From assembly GCA_033782935.1 (NCBI GenBank), contig JAWQEG010003763.1, positions 38,501 to 102,500 on the forward strand: 64,000 bases of DNA, given 5' to 3'. Origin of the DNA: Petrolisthes cinctipes (lineage: Eukaryota; Arthropoda; Malacostraca; Decapoda; Porcellanidae). Made by a program: the position numbers and the translations under genes. This document shows positions 10,950 to 21,202 of the stretch, in pieces (the first letter of the stretch is position 1; each line of letters begins with the position of its first letter). The notes below the pieces were generated by a model. It did not search any database and was not told the DNA's origin. It saw only the letters and a list, made by a program, of their open reading frames with translations.

Positions 10950-13900
10950 ACATGCTCCTCTCAAGTAATTCATTTCCACTCCCCCTATTCTAGACTGGTG
11001 AGCCCTACTCCATGTCCACGTCTCTGATGGATACGTCAGTGTTGGCAGGATTATACTATTTTGTAGTCCCCTTTTCACTTCCATACTCACTCTTCTACCC
11101 TTCATAATCCTCCCCAGTGATCCTATGACCTGTCTACCCCTCACTGCTCTCTCCCTAATTTCTCCTTCCATACTTACATAGAACTGTACCCAGGTACTTA
11201 AACTCCTTCACTTCCTCCATCCTCTCACCCTCTAGAGTTATCTCACACTTAGTCCCAGTTGGTACTCCCACTCTGTACGGTGTGGCCAAGTCAATCACTT
11301 CAGTTTCTGCCCTCTCAAATACCATCACTATACTTTTCCCACCATTTACCTTCAGTTTCCTTCGTTTGCACACGGACTGAAACTCATCCACCACCCTCTG
11401 TAACTCCCTTTCACTCTCAGCTTTCAGCAGTGTCATTTGCAAATTACTTGCCACCAAGGACCAATTTACTTCATTCAGCCTTAACTTCACCCCCAGGGCA
11501 TTCACCTTGGCCTTCACCTCTCTCATACAACCATCCATATACTGTATATATTGAACATTTTAGAAATAAAATATTCCCAAAAAACTCGAGAAATTCTTAC
11601 TATTATGGATTGCTTTACATATTGAAAACAAACCTTTTTTGCCAGTTTGCTCTTTTCTGCTCGTCTGGTAGGTTTTCGTTTCTGGGAGAGTTGTGGATTA
11701 GTATTCCCTTGATGAGTGCCTCGCAGACCTTCAACCTTATATTTATCTTTCAAAGCTGCCTCTCTCAACACTATCTGTAGAAAATACAGTACCAGGGTTC
11801 TAATCTCAATAATTCTACAGCTTGATAAAATGGAAAGGAAGATTATACAAGTATACATCAGCTGGTTCAATGGCTAAATTGGTAAAATATTGAGTTAAAT
11901 AACTGTTTTTTATTAAGATGAATATTGTGAATAACAATAGTAAACTTGTGCATGTGTATTTCTAACGAGCAAAATGAGGAGGGGAATCGTAGCAGCAAAT
12001 GCTAACACTATCATACTGCATATCAAACAATGATCAATTTAATGACAGGCATACAGGCTAGTAAATTTTGTAAATCTTTATCTTGACACTCCTCTCAAGC
12101 TAATAGTTTCTCTGAAAGAATTCTACAGAACTTGGTTGCCTCATGAACAGTTGTTGTTGTTGCTGATGTTCTTCCGGGACAGAATGGCTTCCTGCCCCAG
12201 TTAAAATATAAATTAAAATAAAGGAGTGGCTGGCCCTATACGCTTGGGCTACTGAAGCAAATCCCAGGAAAATGGGACCAGAGCTAACTGGACCAGGGTG
12301 TCTGGGGGCCTCCAACCGCCAGGGAGATTGGGGGGTAGGTCTTTGATCCCACAACCAGTGCTGTGGGCCCAAGTCCATGTTACCACAAGAGCTACAAGTG
12401 GGGCCACACCTTCCATGAGACCAGTCCTGAAGGGACCATAGAGGGGGAGGGAATTTAGACTGCTGCATGCAAAGGGACGATGCACTCCTGTGTGCTGGCG
12501 GTCCACACAACAGTGAAAAAAAAAAAGAGCCTCCTGCATCACACCTCATGTGGATTTTTATTCCATGTGGGTAAAGCTCATCAAATCCACTAGAAAGTGA
12601 CCAGATCCTACAACAATCTTTATTCTAGCCCTATGGGGGATGGCTAGTATTCACAGAATAAAGTCAGCCCCCATGGGCAAGAAATGACCTTTCAATAACT
12701 TTTCTTTTGAGAGGTCATTTCTCATGAGGCCCCAATTCTATATAGTACTGTATAATACTGTTCATGAGGGGTGAGAGCCGCATATCCTTAGTGGCTGGGA
12801 TACGCGGCTCTCACCCCTCATGAACAGTATTATACAGTACTATATAGAATTGGGGTCTCATAAGAAATGACCTCTCAAAAGAAAAGTTATTGCTGGACAG
12901 CACCTGGCTCATCAACTCTAATGGTGTTATCAGTTTTGTCATAATTATAAGTAGGTTGTTGCTTTCTTTTTGTCATAAAAATCTTTGCCATATGTCAATG
13001 ACTCAATTCTCCCCTTTGTATCAATAGCACTTATAATTCTGATATACATTTGGGTGTCAACAGTATGCAAGTGATAAATAACATTATGTGCATGAGGCTG
13101 AGCATATGCACTATTATCAAGGTACCTAGTGTGAAACAGTCTGATGCACTATCATGTGCTGGAATTTACCCGACAAATATGACTCAAGAAACATGGAACA
13201 CTATCACGTACTCTACAATTATATAGGTCATTCAGCAAGAACTCGATATCAGCAAAGAGATCGAGTACAACCAATAAAGAGGACATTCCACTACCGGAGT
13301 TCTCAATTATATTAAGTCTCTTTGTCAGTGCTAATCTGTTGAATGAATGTGTCTATAGTCACACTGAACAATAGGAATAAATTAATTTTGTATTATTAAC
13401 AGTTGGTAATTTTTTTCCCCAGATTAAACAATGACCACTTGATAGTGCTAGAGAATAAAGTGGTGACTTTCATGGTAAAGTTGGCTAGATATACCTGGGT
13501 CATCATGTGAGCTCTTTTTAAGAACTTCTGATCACTCTCATTTGGGTGTTGTTGCAGGTCAGGAAGCAACGAATTGGTCTGCCGTTTCTTTCCTTTCCGT
13601 TTACGGTTTCTGTAGACAAATCGAAAGGCATATGAAGTCAAGAACATCAAGGTATGAATGGGAGCATAGGAAGAATGAAAATCATGGAGTTGGAGAAACT
13701 GGAATTAGCGGCAGCTTGCTGAGATCAATAGCCTACCTTTAATGAATGACTTGGAACTAGGTACAGTACTTTAATGTCACACCAGATGCCAAAATATTCC
13801 TGAACACAAGTTTTGTATTGAGAGTGTAGTTTACCGTATATGTACACTCCCCAAAAATGTATCAACCTCTTTTCTGATCAATAAAATGTAACACAATGGA

Positions 13901-16900
13901 CAAAACCTTCTGAACTGTTATTGTGTATCTTGTATAATTTTTGTAGGACTGGCGGCAGTTAACGACATTATCTGCAAAGGGTATCAGAGAATATTCTGTT
14001 TTTAACACTCTTCAAGAGATAAGAGTTACATTTCACAATGGTTACCTCATGAGTAAATGGAAATATCATGCTACAATGAACTGTAGGCCTATGTCAGTGT
14101 AATTGGATATAACATTATGATACACCTCTATCGCAGTTCATTTTATTTCATTGTAAATTTCTTTTTACTTGGTGGTTTTCTGCAGGTGTTGTGATATTTC
14201 CTTAAAAAAAAGAAAGAGGAAGGTTGTAACTCAAGTCAGCAAAGGGAGGCCATACTATTTTTAGTGTATAGGCTATTTAAGATTATGATAGCATGCCCAT
14301 ATTTTGTTTCAATTATCCAGTCCTCAGGAGTTGTCCTGTATGGTAATCCTGTATTATTCCTGCAACATTCAAAATGTAGGAAATATATGGCGTCAAGTCA
14401 ATTACCTGCAACTATTTGAATGACTGAATCTACAGTTCTCATGCAATCTTAAGATTGTTCAAGTGGACAGCACCTAATTCTTTAAATAAGTATCATATAT
14501 ATAAAATAATACAACAAAAAACATAGTAAATACACAAACAAACATATAATCACAGTACAGTATGCTTAAAATATACTGAAACTTACTTTGATCCAACAAC
14601 TTGCTTCTTTTTTCCCTTTGTATTCACTTTCGTTACATCAGATTCATCGGGCGTTTTCTTGGGCTTATTAAATTTAGCAATGGCTTGAAGATATTTTGGT
14701 ACTTCTTGCTCTAAAGACTGGGGTTCCAGGTTTCTCCTGGCATTCAATCTGGAAAGCAAAGCTATGTTAATCAGGATACTGTACAAAAATGAAAGATTTA
14801 AATACCCCAAGATTGTTAGAGACATGGGTAGGGGGTATCTCCCAAAACAGAGCATTTGCTAAAGGAATGAAGGTAAAAATCACTTAAAACATTGTACGTA
14901 TAATACACCTAAATATCCTTGGAGGGTGAACTGTTCAATAGTAATGTTTTCTCAGCAGATTACTTGTTTCCCTCATGTAAGTTGGGAAACAGGTGAGGAA
15001 CAGTGATGTATGGAGGTAGATTAAGGTGGTTTGATCATGTATATAGAATACAAAATGAAAGTGGTGTGAAAGGAAGTACTTTATGTACAGTATATTTATG
15101 AATGTTGAAGGCGAGTGTCTAGTGTTGTGATTCCCGAGGTGTGAGCCGCCATCATCTCCTTAGTGTGCCACAAAAAATGTAATGTAATAATATCAGACTA
15201 TCATAAATTGTAAATTTATATATGCAACACAAAATTAATATAAATTGTCAGAGTGGCTAATGAACAAATCATAATGTAAACACCTCTATATTATGACTAA
15301 TAAGATATGTGTTCATATCAGTAATGAAAAAATTAAATAGCCTAATTTTGTATGGAGGCTGCATGAAAAAAAGGCAGGTGTGCCACAAAAATATAATATT
15401 TTTCTTAGTGTACTGTCATACAAAATAGTTTGAAAACCAATGGTCTATAGGCTTTGTTATGGGACACAGACCTGCAAAGACCATACACCAAACTTAAGGA
15501 ACTAACATAAATGTTGTACACGACAGAATAGCCTGGAGAGCCACCATTATGTGAATAAGGGCGACAAATGTTGGTATTATTTAAGCGTTTGTCCATAATA
15601 ACTACGGTACCATCAATTCTTTTCTGTTAAACACATTTCTTAATACATGTACGTCATTTCTTCATAGGTTATTTCCATTGCAAATGCATAGCTTTCGTAA
15701 TACAACTACCCGTAATTGATTAACTTTTTCTTAATCAGTGGTATGACAGCGGCGATATTGGTGCGAATGGCAAATCAGCGTGCTTGATTAATGCGCCACA
15801 ATTTCAACAGCCAATCAGTGTGCTTGATTAATTACAATGGGTTCCCTTTCTACCGAGTATCTGTCTGTCCCCAAACGTATTCTTCAGTGCCGTTTGAGAA
15901 TAACGAAATCAGTTCAGACCTTTAATAAATGTGTCCACTGAGTAAAATAACTGACGTCAGGTGTGAGGTGTCGTGGCGGATAGACGTGTCTGATACCATC
16001 AACGGGCAGTACACTGTTATTTCATACTTGATAATTGATTAGAGAGTTGTTGAATACCCTGGCCAATCATGGCCAGGTGTTATTCTTTTAAGGAGACAAC
16101 TGGGGGGGTGGATAAGTGGATTGGTTGCGAAACTTGTCCTAGCTGGTGTCACTTGAAATGTGCTCATCTCAATGGTGTGAAAGCTGAAAATATCAAGTTG
16201 ATTAACTGGTCATGTGATAATTGCTATATTGGTCTGAAAAGAGTTAAAAAAGATATTAGTGAGTTGAAGAAAGCAATGAATGATATGCAAGATCAAATGA
16301 AGAAACTAGTGGATGGGAAAATGGAGGATGTTATGACCGAGTTGGGTCGAGTTGGTGATGTGATCAGCGCTGACTCAGACCTGACAGACGAGACCTGGGC
16401 GACTGTAGTGAAGAAGAAGAAGAAGAAGAGCGAGAAGAAAAATTTGCTGGTGGTGAAGTCAACGGATGATAAACTGAAGGTTGCAGATAAAAAGAAAGAA
16501 GTTGCTCAGGCTCTAGATGGTACACAGATAGTCAACACAAGATTCACACAGAAGGGAGACATCGTAATGAATTTTGAGGACGAAAAGAAGAGAGATGAAG
16601 CAGCACAAAAACTTGGGGCTGTACCCGATGTGACGACAAAGAATGTAAGGAAGTTAAAGCCTAAAATAATGATTTGTAACGTCAACAGAGAGGAAGAATC
16701 TGGAGACAAGCTAATTGAGAACTTGATTGAACGGAACGACTATTTACAAGGGGTAGCTGACGTCAAGGCAAAAATGGAGCTACTTTTTGACAAGCCTGCT
16801 ACAGGTGGTACCAATCATTACATTATTAGGTGTGATCCAGAGATAAGGGAGCTGATTCATAAGAATCGTGATCAAGTTAAATTGGAATGGGGTGTCTATT

Positions 16901-19119
16901 CCGTGAGGGACAGATATAGGGCGACGGTCTGCTATCACTGTCAAAGGTTTGGTCATACTGCACTTAGATGTTTATCCAAAGGAAAGGGAGAAGATCCAAT
17001 ATGTGCTAAGTGTGCTGGTAACCATAACACGAGGGATTGTACGTCTACTGAGAGGAAATGTATAAGCTGTATGAGGTTTAAGAAAACTGATTTTGAGCAT
17101 AAGGCAAATGATGTGAGGTATTGTTCAGTGATGCAAGAGGAGCTCCAGAAAATCAAAAGTAGCACAGAAAACAGATACTGAACAGCACAAATTTAAACAT
17201 TATTAGAGGTTGTTTTTTCAATGCACAATCAGTGGGAAATAAGACAATGGATATTTGCGATCTAATTAACAATGATCATTTTGATATCAACTAAGGCTCT
17301 TTAATGGATTGCCATTAAATGTCTGGAGTAGTGAAAATTGCACGATTTTTAAGAAAAGACTGAAAACACATCTGTTCGCTGAGTGTTACGACACGGATGA
17401 TATGAGTATTACAAGTGATTATAGTGTTTAATAATATTGAGAGAAGCCCTGCGGAGCACCATCTGCTGGTGGAGCGGGGCATAGAATATCCAACAACAAG
17501 TAACAAGTAACTGCTCCATGTGTAATATGGCCTGTATTTACCGCCACTCACGATTATAAAGGTACCGTAATATCAATTAAAGATGGCCACCGAGTGTTTA
17601 CATCGTCTCAGTAGACTGCTAAGGTTAACCCCCGGTAGTCTGCCCTATTGGTCCCGGTAGATTGCCGAGGTCCTGATTAGATTAGGTTAGGTTAGGTGAG
17701 GTGAGGTCTTATTCTGTTCTTGGCTAGGGCCGCGCAGTGTTACCATATCCTGCTACGTCCCGGGAATTTGCCCCGGTTACTTTATGATAGTTATATCCCG
17801 GTAGTTTGCCCAGGTTAGGTCCCGGTAGTCTGCTGTGGTCTAGGTTATGTTAGGTCAGACTAATTTCCAAATTATGTTTGTAAAACGGGACATCTTCGAG
17901 AGAAACACCATGGATGAAAAGTGGGTAAATATTGAAAGAATTACCGTTATTGAGTACGGTTTTTCTACCTTCATTACCCACTTATTTAGACCAATCTAAG
18001 ACTATTTTCTTCTATGGCATTTCCTCTACAAATGCCCAATTTCCAAGATAGGTCATATTCAAATTAGCCTGACCTTACCTAGACCACATCAGACTACCGG
18101 GACCTAACCTGGGCAAACTATCGGGAAATAACTGTAAAGTACAGGAAATGACTAGGGCAAAATACTGGGACCTAGCCAAATCTGGCAACACTGCTACAAA
18201 ACGGTAATTCTTTCAATAAATACCGAAAAATGTCTTAGAATGGTCCAAAATAGTGGGTAATGATACTAAAATATACAATATAGTGAACGGAGTACTTCTC
18301 TACTTTTACCTATTTTTCATACGAATCCGTAGTTCATATCTGGCGAAAATGAGTTTTCAGAGATTGGGTGGGGGGAGGGGGGTAATATCTCCAAAAAACA
18401 CTGATTCGTTAAAAAACACACAATTAAACATTGCATTCTGAAAACCTGGGATGGAAAATACATCATGGACAAACGTTTAAATATTACCCAAATGTTAGCA
18501 TGTATAATACGTACTTCCAAAACGATACAATTATGATGGTTACTCTGTAGCAGGCAACCTTTGGTATTATTACAGAATAACTGGGTTTTTGGCTAGGATC
18601 GCGCAGTGTTACCACATCTGGCTAGGTCCCGGAAATTTGCCCCAGTCACTTTATGATAGTTTACACCGGTTATATCCCGGTAGTTTACCCAGGTTAGGTC
18701 CCGGTAGTTTGCCCAGGTTAGGTCCCGGTAGTCTGCTGTGGTCTAGGTTAGGTTAGGTCAGACTAATTTCCAAATTATGTCGAAAACGGGGCATCTCCGA
18801 GAGAAACACCATAGATGAAAAGTGTTTTAGAATGGTCCAAAATAGTGGGTAATGATACGAAAATATACAATATAGTGAACCCAGTTCTTCTGTAAATTTA
18901 CCCAACCTTTATATTATATAGTTGAACATATTCCAGGTTAGCTAGGAAACTTTATATGTAACACACAAACAGACAACAATAAAGATACGAGACTAGACCA
19001 ACACAAACCCCAACACATGGCATCAATTTATTATTTATTATCAATTTATTAACTTACCTGGCTGTAACTACTTCATGTCTATATGGGTCCTTTACTCGTA
19101 AGCGTCTAGTTTTACCCAT
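8989..19119 (-). CDS. CCDC137: Coiled-coil domain-containing protein 137, six coding exons
   Basis: Coding exons on the minus strand are 19119-19058, 14748-14587, 13609-13495, 11774-11634, 10568-10413 and 9183-8989. They join in frame to 276 aa, close to the human length. The protein is highly basic. Landmarks seen are MGKTRRLRVKDPYRHEV at the start, VPKYLQAIAKF, the nuclear-localisation-like NRKRKGKKR, DQKFLKRAHMMTQ, RRAEKSKLAKK, the family signature KIEFGEVVDEPPSL, and a C-terminal ERIKAVNAYRKMKAARPH helix. The FGEVV..PP and ERxxAVxAYRxxK motifs are what tie it to CCDC137. The family is nucleolar or on the mitotic chromosome periphery and has been linked to retinoic-acid-receptor sequestration in mammals; its role in arthropods is unknown. 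All splice sites are GT-AG. Introns 1, 4 and 5 have been invaded by retroelements, and introns 1 and 3 by foldback elements. Confidence 0.88.
9480..9797 (-). mobile_element. tRNA-derived SINE in CCDC137 intron 5
   Basis: On the minus strand the head (9797-9735) reads like a tRNA: GCCCGGTGGTTAGAGCTCAG with an A-box, then GGTTCGAATCC as a perfect B-box (plus-strand 9742-9752). The body continues for about 250 bases beyond any tRNA length and ends in an AT-rich (TA)n/poly(T) tract near 9480. This is the layout of a SINE with an internal Pol III promoter. It is not counted as a tRNA gene because the acceptor stem does not close. Confidence 0.75.
10895..10945 (+). repeat. Poly(A) tract
   Basis: An almost pure A run of about 50 bases abuts the LINE fragment that begins near 10948. 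It sits at the 3' end of that minus-strand fragment, where it reads as poly(T), so it is not a normal LINE tail. Confidence 0.9.
10946..11545 (-). mobile_element. LINE reverse transcriptase fragment in CCDC137 intron 4
   Basis: The minus strand encodes two overlapping-frame pieces. One (11538-11155) has the reverse-transcriptase segment with QMTLLKAESERELQRVVDEF, LKVNGGKSIVMVF and EFKYLGTVL. The next (11171-10947) has RGRQVIGSLGRIMKGR, the ILPTLTYPSETWTW motif and VEMNYLRGACG. The catalytic ADD box is altered (ASN-like at the expected place) and the frame is broken between the two pieces. It is a dead 5'-truncated non-LTR element. Confidence 0.8.
12100..12560. repeat. Unclassified repeat-like insert in CCDC137 intron 3
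   Basis: This stretch is distinctly more GC-rich than the surrounding intron and has an ordered, non-coding look (ACTGGACCAGG, CCTCCAACCGCC, GGGGCCACACC). It may be a SINE-like insert, but no A/B box or terminal repeat could be shown. The overlapping minus-strand ORFs have no recognisable protein and are treated as chance. Confidence 0.35.
12695..12891. repeat. Near-perfect palindrome (foldback MITE) in CCDC137 intron 3
   Basis: Left arm 12695-12780 and right arm 12801-12891 are reverse complements over about 85-90 bases, with a loop of about 20 bases. The outer ends read AATAACTTTTCTTTTGAGAG and its complement. The inner part is GGGGTGAGAGCCGC against GCGGCTCTCACCCC. Only a few mismatches are visible, so the insertion looks recent. 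Confidence 0.88.
16069..17181 (+). CDS. LINE ORF1: PHD-like finger plus CCHC zinc knuckles, 370 aa
   Basis: The ORF is intact and on the strand opposite to its host gene CCDC137, inside intron 1. Residues about 15-50 carry a PHD-like pattern (WIGCETCPSWCHLKC ... WSCDNC), whose first cysteine pair is not clear. A coiled-coil-prone segment with KKDISELKKAMNDM follows, then a KKKKKK patch. Near residues 287-335 are the zinc knuckles CYHCQRFGHTALRC and CAKCAGNHNTRDC, plus a CISC remnant. This is the layout of ORF1 nucleic-acid-chaperone proteins of Jockey/I-group non-LTR elements. The start ATG is the first in frame, so the true N-terminus could be longer. Confidence 0.85.
   Translation: MARCYSFKETTGGVDKWIGCETCPSWCHLKCAHLNGVKAENIKLINWSCDNCYIGLKRVKKDISELKKAMNDMQDQMKKLVDGKMEDVMTELGRVGDVISADSDLTDETWATVVKKKKKKSEKKNLLVVKSTDDKLKVADKKKEVAQALDGTQIVNTRFTQKGDIVMNFEDEKKRDEAAQKLGAVPDVTTKNVRKLKPKIMICNVNREEESGDKLIENLIERNDYLQGVADVKAKMELLFDKPATGGTNHYIIRCDPEIRELIHKNRDQVKLEWGVYSVRDRYRATVCYHCQRFGHTALRCLSKGKGEDPICAKCAGNHNTRDCTSTERKCISCMRFKKTDFEHKANDVRYCSVMQEELQKIKSSTENRY
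17182..17515 (+). pseudogene. Internally deleted LINE ORF2 remnant and 3' end
   Basis: Right after ORF1, about 17190-17292 encodes the opening of an endonuclease domain (RGCFFNAQSVGNKT ... DLINNDHFDI). This jumps directly to the last part of ORF2 (about 17297-17430: RLFNGLPLNVWSS ... FKKRLKTHLF). Most of the endonuclease and all of the reverse transcriptase are missing. The 3' end carries CATCTGCTGGTGGAGCGGGGC and a short CAACAAGTAACAAGTAAC tail. The element could move only with enzymes supplied in trans. Confidence 0.75.
17620..18905. repeat. Foldback-family copies in CCDC137 intron 1
   Basis: At least three related segments lie here: a plus copy at about 17625-17960, an inverted copy at about 17965-18250 that together with it forms a large hairpin, and a plus copy at about 18585-18880. 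Each has the CCCGGTAGTTTGCCCAGG units, the GGTTAGGTTAGG tract and the AATGGTCCAAAATAGTGGG end. They belong to the same family as the copies in EMG1 intron 1. Confidence 0.75.
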
Positions 19120-19464
19120 TATAATGAGTTGAAGTAGTGAAGCAAATCAAATTAATAGGTATTATTGTGGCATCAACTATTTTCCCCAGCACATTTTTGA
19201 GAAGTTGAGTACAATGTTGTTGCCTGTCAGTGTTGCCAATACCTGCAGACTGCCAGTGTTGCCACTTTACTAGAGCCCATAGATTAAGGATTTTTTCCCA
19301 TAGATTTCCACAGACTGAAGTGTAATTACCACAAAAAAAAAAATATCTCAAATTTTCTGAAGCTTAATTAAGTAAACAATTATATAATAAATTATATCTA
19401 TGTTCAGGAAAGCACTTGAAAATTTGCTTGAAAAATGAACCCCTACACTGCAGCAAAAGTCGTG

Positions 19465-19562
19465 TCGCCTCTCCCACGCCCATCATCCTCTCCCACGCCC
19501 ATTACCCTCTCCCACGCCCATTACCCTCACCCACGCCCATCATCCTTTCCCACGCCCATCAC
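19465..19562. repeat. Short CCCACGCCCAT minisatellite
   Basis: The unit CTCCCACGCCCATTACC and close variants are repeated about five times in tandem. It lies at the 3' end (minus strand) of the LINE endonuclease remnant, where a tail repeat would be expected. Confidence 0.8.
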
Positions 19563-20935
19563 CTCTTTTTCGTCCTTTTGTTAGCCTCCCTAAACGCAAT
19601 ACTGTCTTCCTGCCGTCTTGATGTTTCCCAACGCTTCTTCGCTTCACTCTTTTCCTTTACTACCCTCTGTATCTCCTCATTCCACCACCAAGACACTCTG
19701 TCTGGAGGGGGGCCCTTACCTGATGTTAAACCTATATAATTATAACACCTCCTCCCCCACCTTTATTATCACCTCACTGTTCCAATCCCACCACTCCTGC
19801 ACTCCATCCGGCGCCCCTGCTTCCTGCATCACTTTGATATTAAATTCTTGTCTCAGACCTTCCTCCTTCAATCTCCACCATTTCATCCCTGGAGTTTTCC
19901 TCTCTCTCCTCCTTTTCTTTTCCGCTTCTATCTCCCAATCCAGCACAACCAATTTCTGTTGTGGCGACACCTGCTCCCCATAAATGACCTTACAGTCCTT
20001 CACCATCTTCAAATCCCTTCTCCTACACAATAGAAAATCGAGATGACTTTCTCTCCCTCCACTCTTATAGGTCGCATAATGGGAAGCCCTCTTTTTGAAG
20101 AAGCTGTTACAAATAGCCAGATAGAAAGACACCGCAAAATTGATTATCCTCTCTCCCTCCTCGTTCCTCTACCCAACCCCCCATCCACCATGAACTCTTC
20201 CAAACACCTCCCTCTCCGTGCTTATATGACCATTAATTAAGGTCCCCTCCAAGGACCACTTTCTCTTCCTCCGGTATCAAACTGAGTTCCTGTTCCACGT
20301 CCCTCCAAAAAACTTCTTTCTCCTCCTCTCCACACCCCACTTGGGGTGCGTACGCACATATACGATGTTCACTGTATTCTTCTCTAAATTCAGCTTGACA
20401 CTCATTACCCTATCGTTTTTCCTGTTCACACTCACCAGGCTATTCTTGATCTCCTTAACTAGCACAATCCCAACACCATTCCTTCCCTCCTTACTCGCTC
20501 CACTATACAACCCCCTCCCAATTCTCTCGCTTTGTTCCCCCTTTCACCTAATTTCCTGCACACACAGCACATCTATCCTTCTCTCCATCCCATCCGCTAC
20601 CTCTCTACTTCTTCCTGTCATCGTCCCCACGTTCATCGACCCAATTCTCACCTTTCGGACTAGCTTCTTCAGCCGAGTCCGTCCGTGACTCGGTAGCCCT
20701 TGCCCATTGGGCACAGGGGTCAGGCGAGTTTCCTGCGCGTCGCTTAAGGGGAACGCCCTAGCATTTTCCGAGGCTGTATTTGGTTGTCTATCCATGTTGG
20801 ATCCTGGCAGAGTTTTACACCCGGATACCCTTCCTTACGGCAACCCTCCCCATTTATCCGGGCTTGGGATTGGCACCGAGTTGGGCTGGCTTACCCCCCC
20901 GGTGGCTGAGTTGTTTGAGTATTTGATACATTAGA
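19563..20935 (-). mobile_element. LINE endonuclease-domain remnant upstream of CCDC137
   Basis: Minus-strand reading pieces in order are RIGSMNVGTMTGRSREV and IDVLCVQEIR (20640-20544), a GVGIVLVKEI ... VNIVYVRTHPKWG segment (20510-20320), and then SGGRESHLDFLLCRRRDL, VVLDWEIEA and MKWWRLKEE (20080-19850). These are the conserved parts of an AP-endonuclease domain of the RTE-like elements common in crustacean genomes. The piece ends with WWNEEIQRVVKEK near 19640. The 20510-20540 and 20280 regions need frameshifts, and the reverse transcriptase part is absent, so it is a dead fragment. Confidence 0.8.
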
Positions 20936-21202
20936 TGGTAAATATATATGCTATTTGTGAGGCCGTTTTTGTTTACAACCCACCGGCGCCCGTGGATTTT
21001 GCTACTTTGTCGTAATACCAGTCAATATATTATATGATTGGAAATTTTTATTGTTATTGTTTACCAGTGTGATATATCTATATGGTGTACAGATATTTAT
21101 ATGCTTGTAAAAGTTGTGTTATTTGATAATAAGGCCCGGGACACACAAATGGTTTTTGGTGGCCACACAGGGACCACAAGAGTCGTCCTTTGACTATTCA
21201 CC
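20936..21202. other. Unique-looking spacer before the satellite array
   Basis: This AT-rich stretch shows no ORF or repeat that I recognise. It gives way near 21200 to the first diverged satellite subunits. Confidence 0.4.

Noticed and set aside
12100..12549. 149-aa minus-strand ORF
   Set aside because: It is low in similarity to anything I know, lies in a repeat-like insert within an intron, and overlaps another ORF in a different frame.
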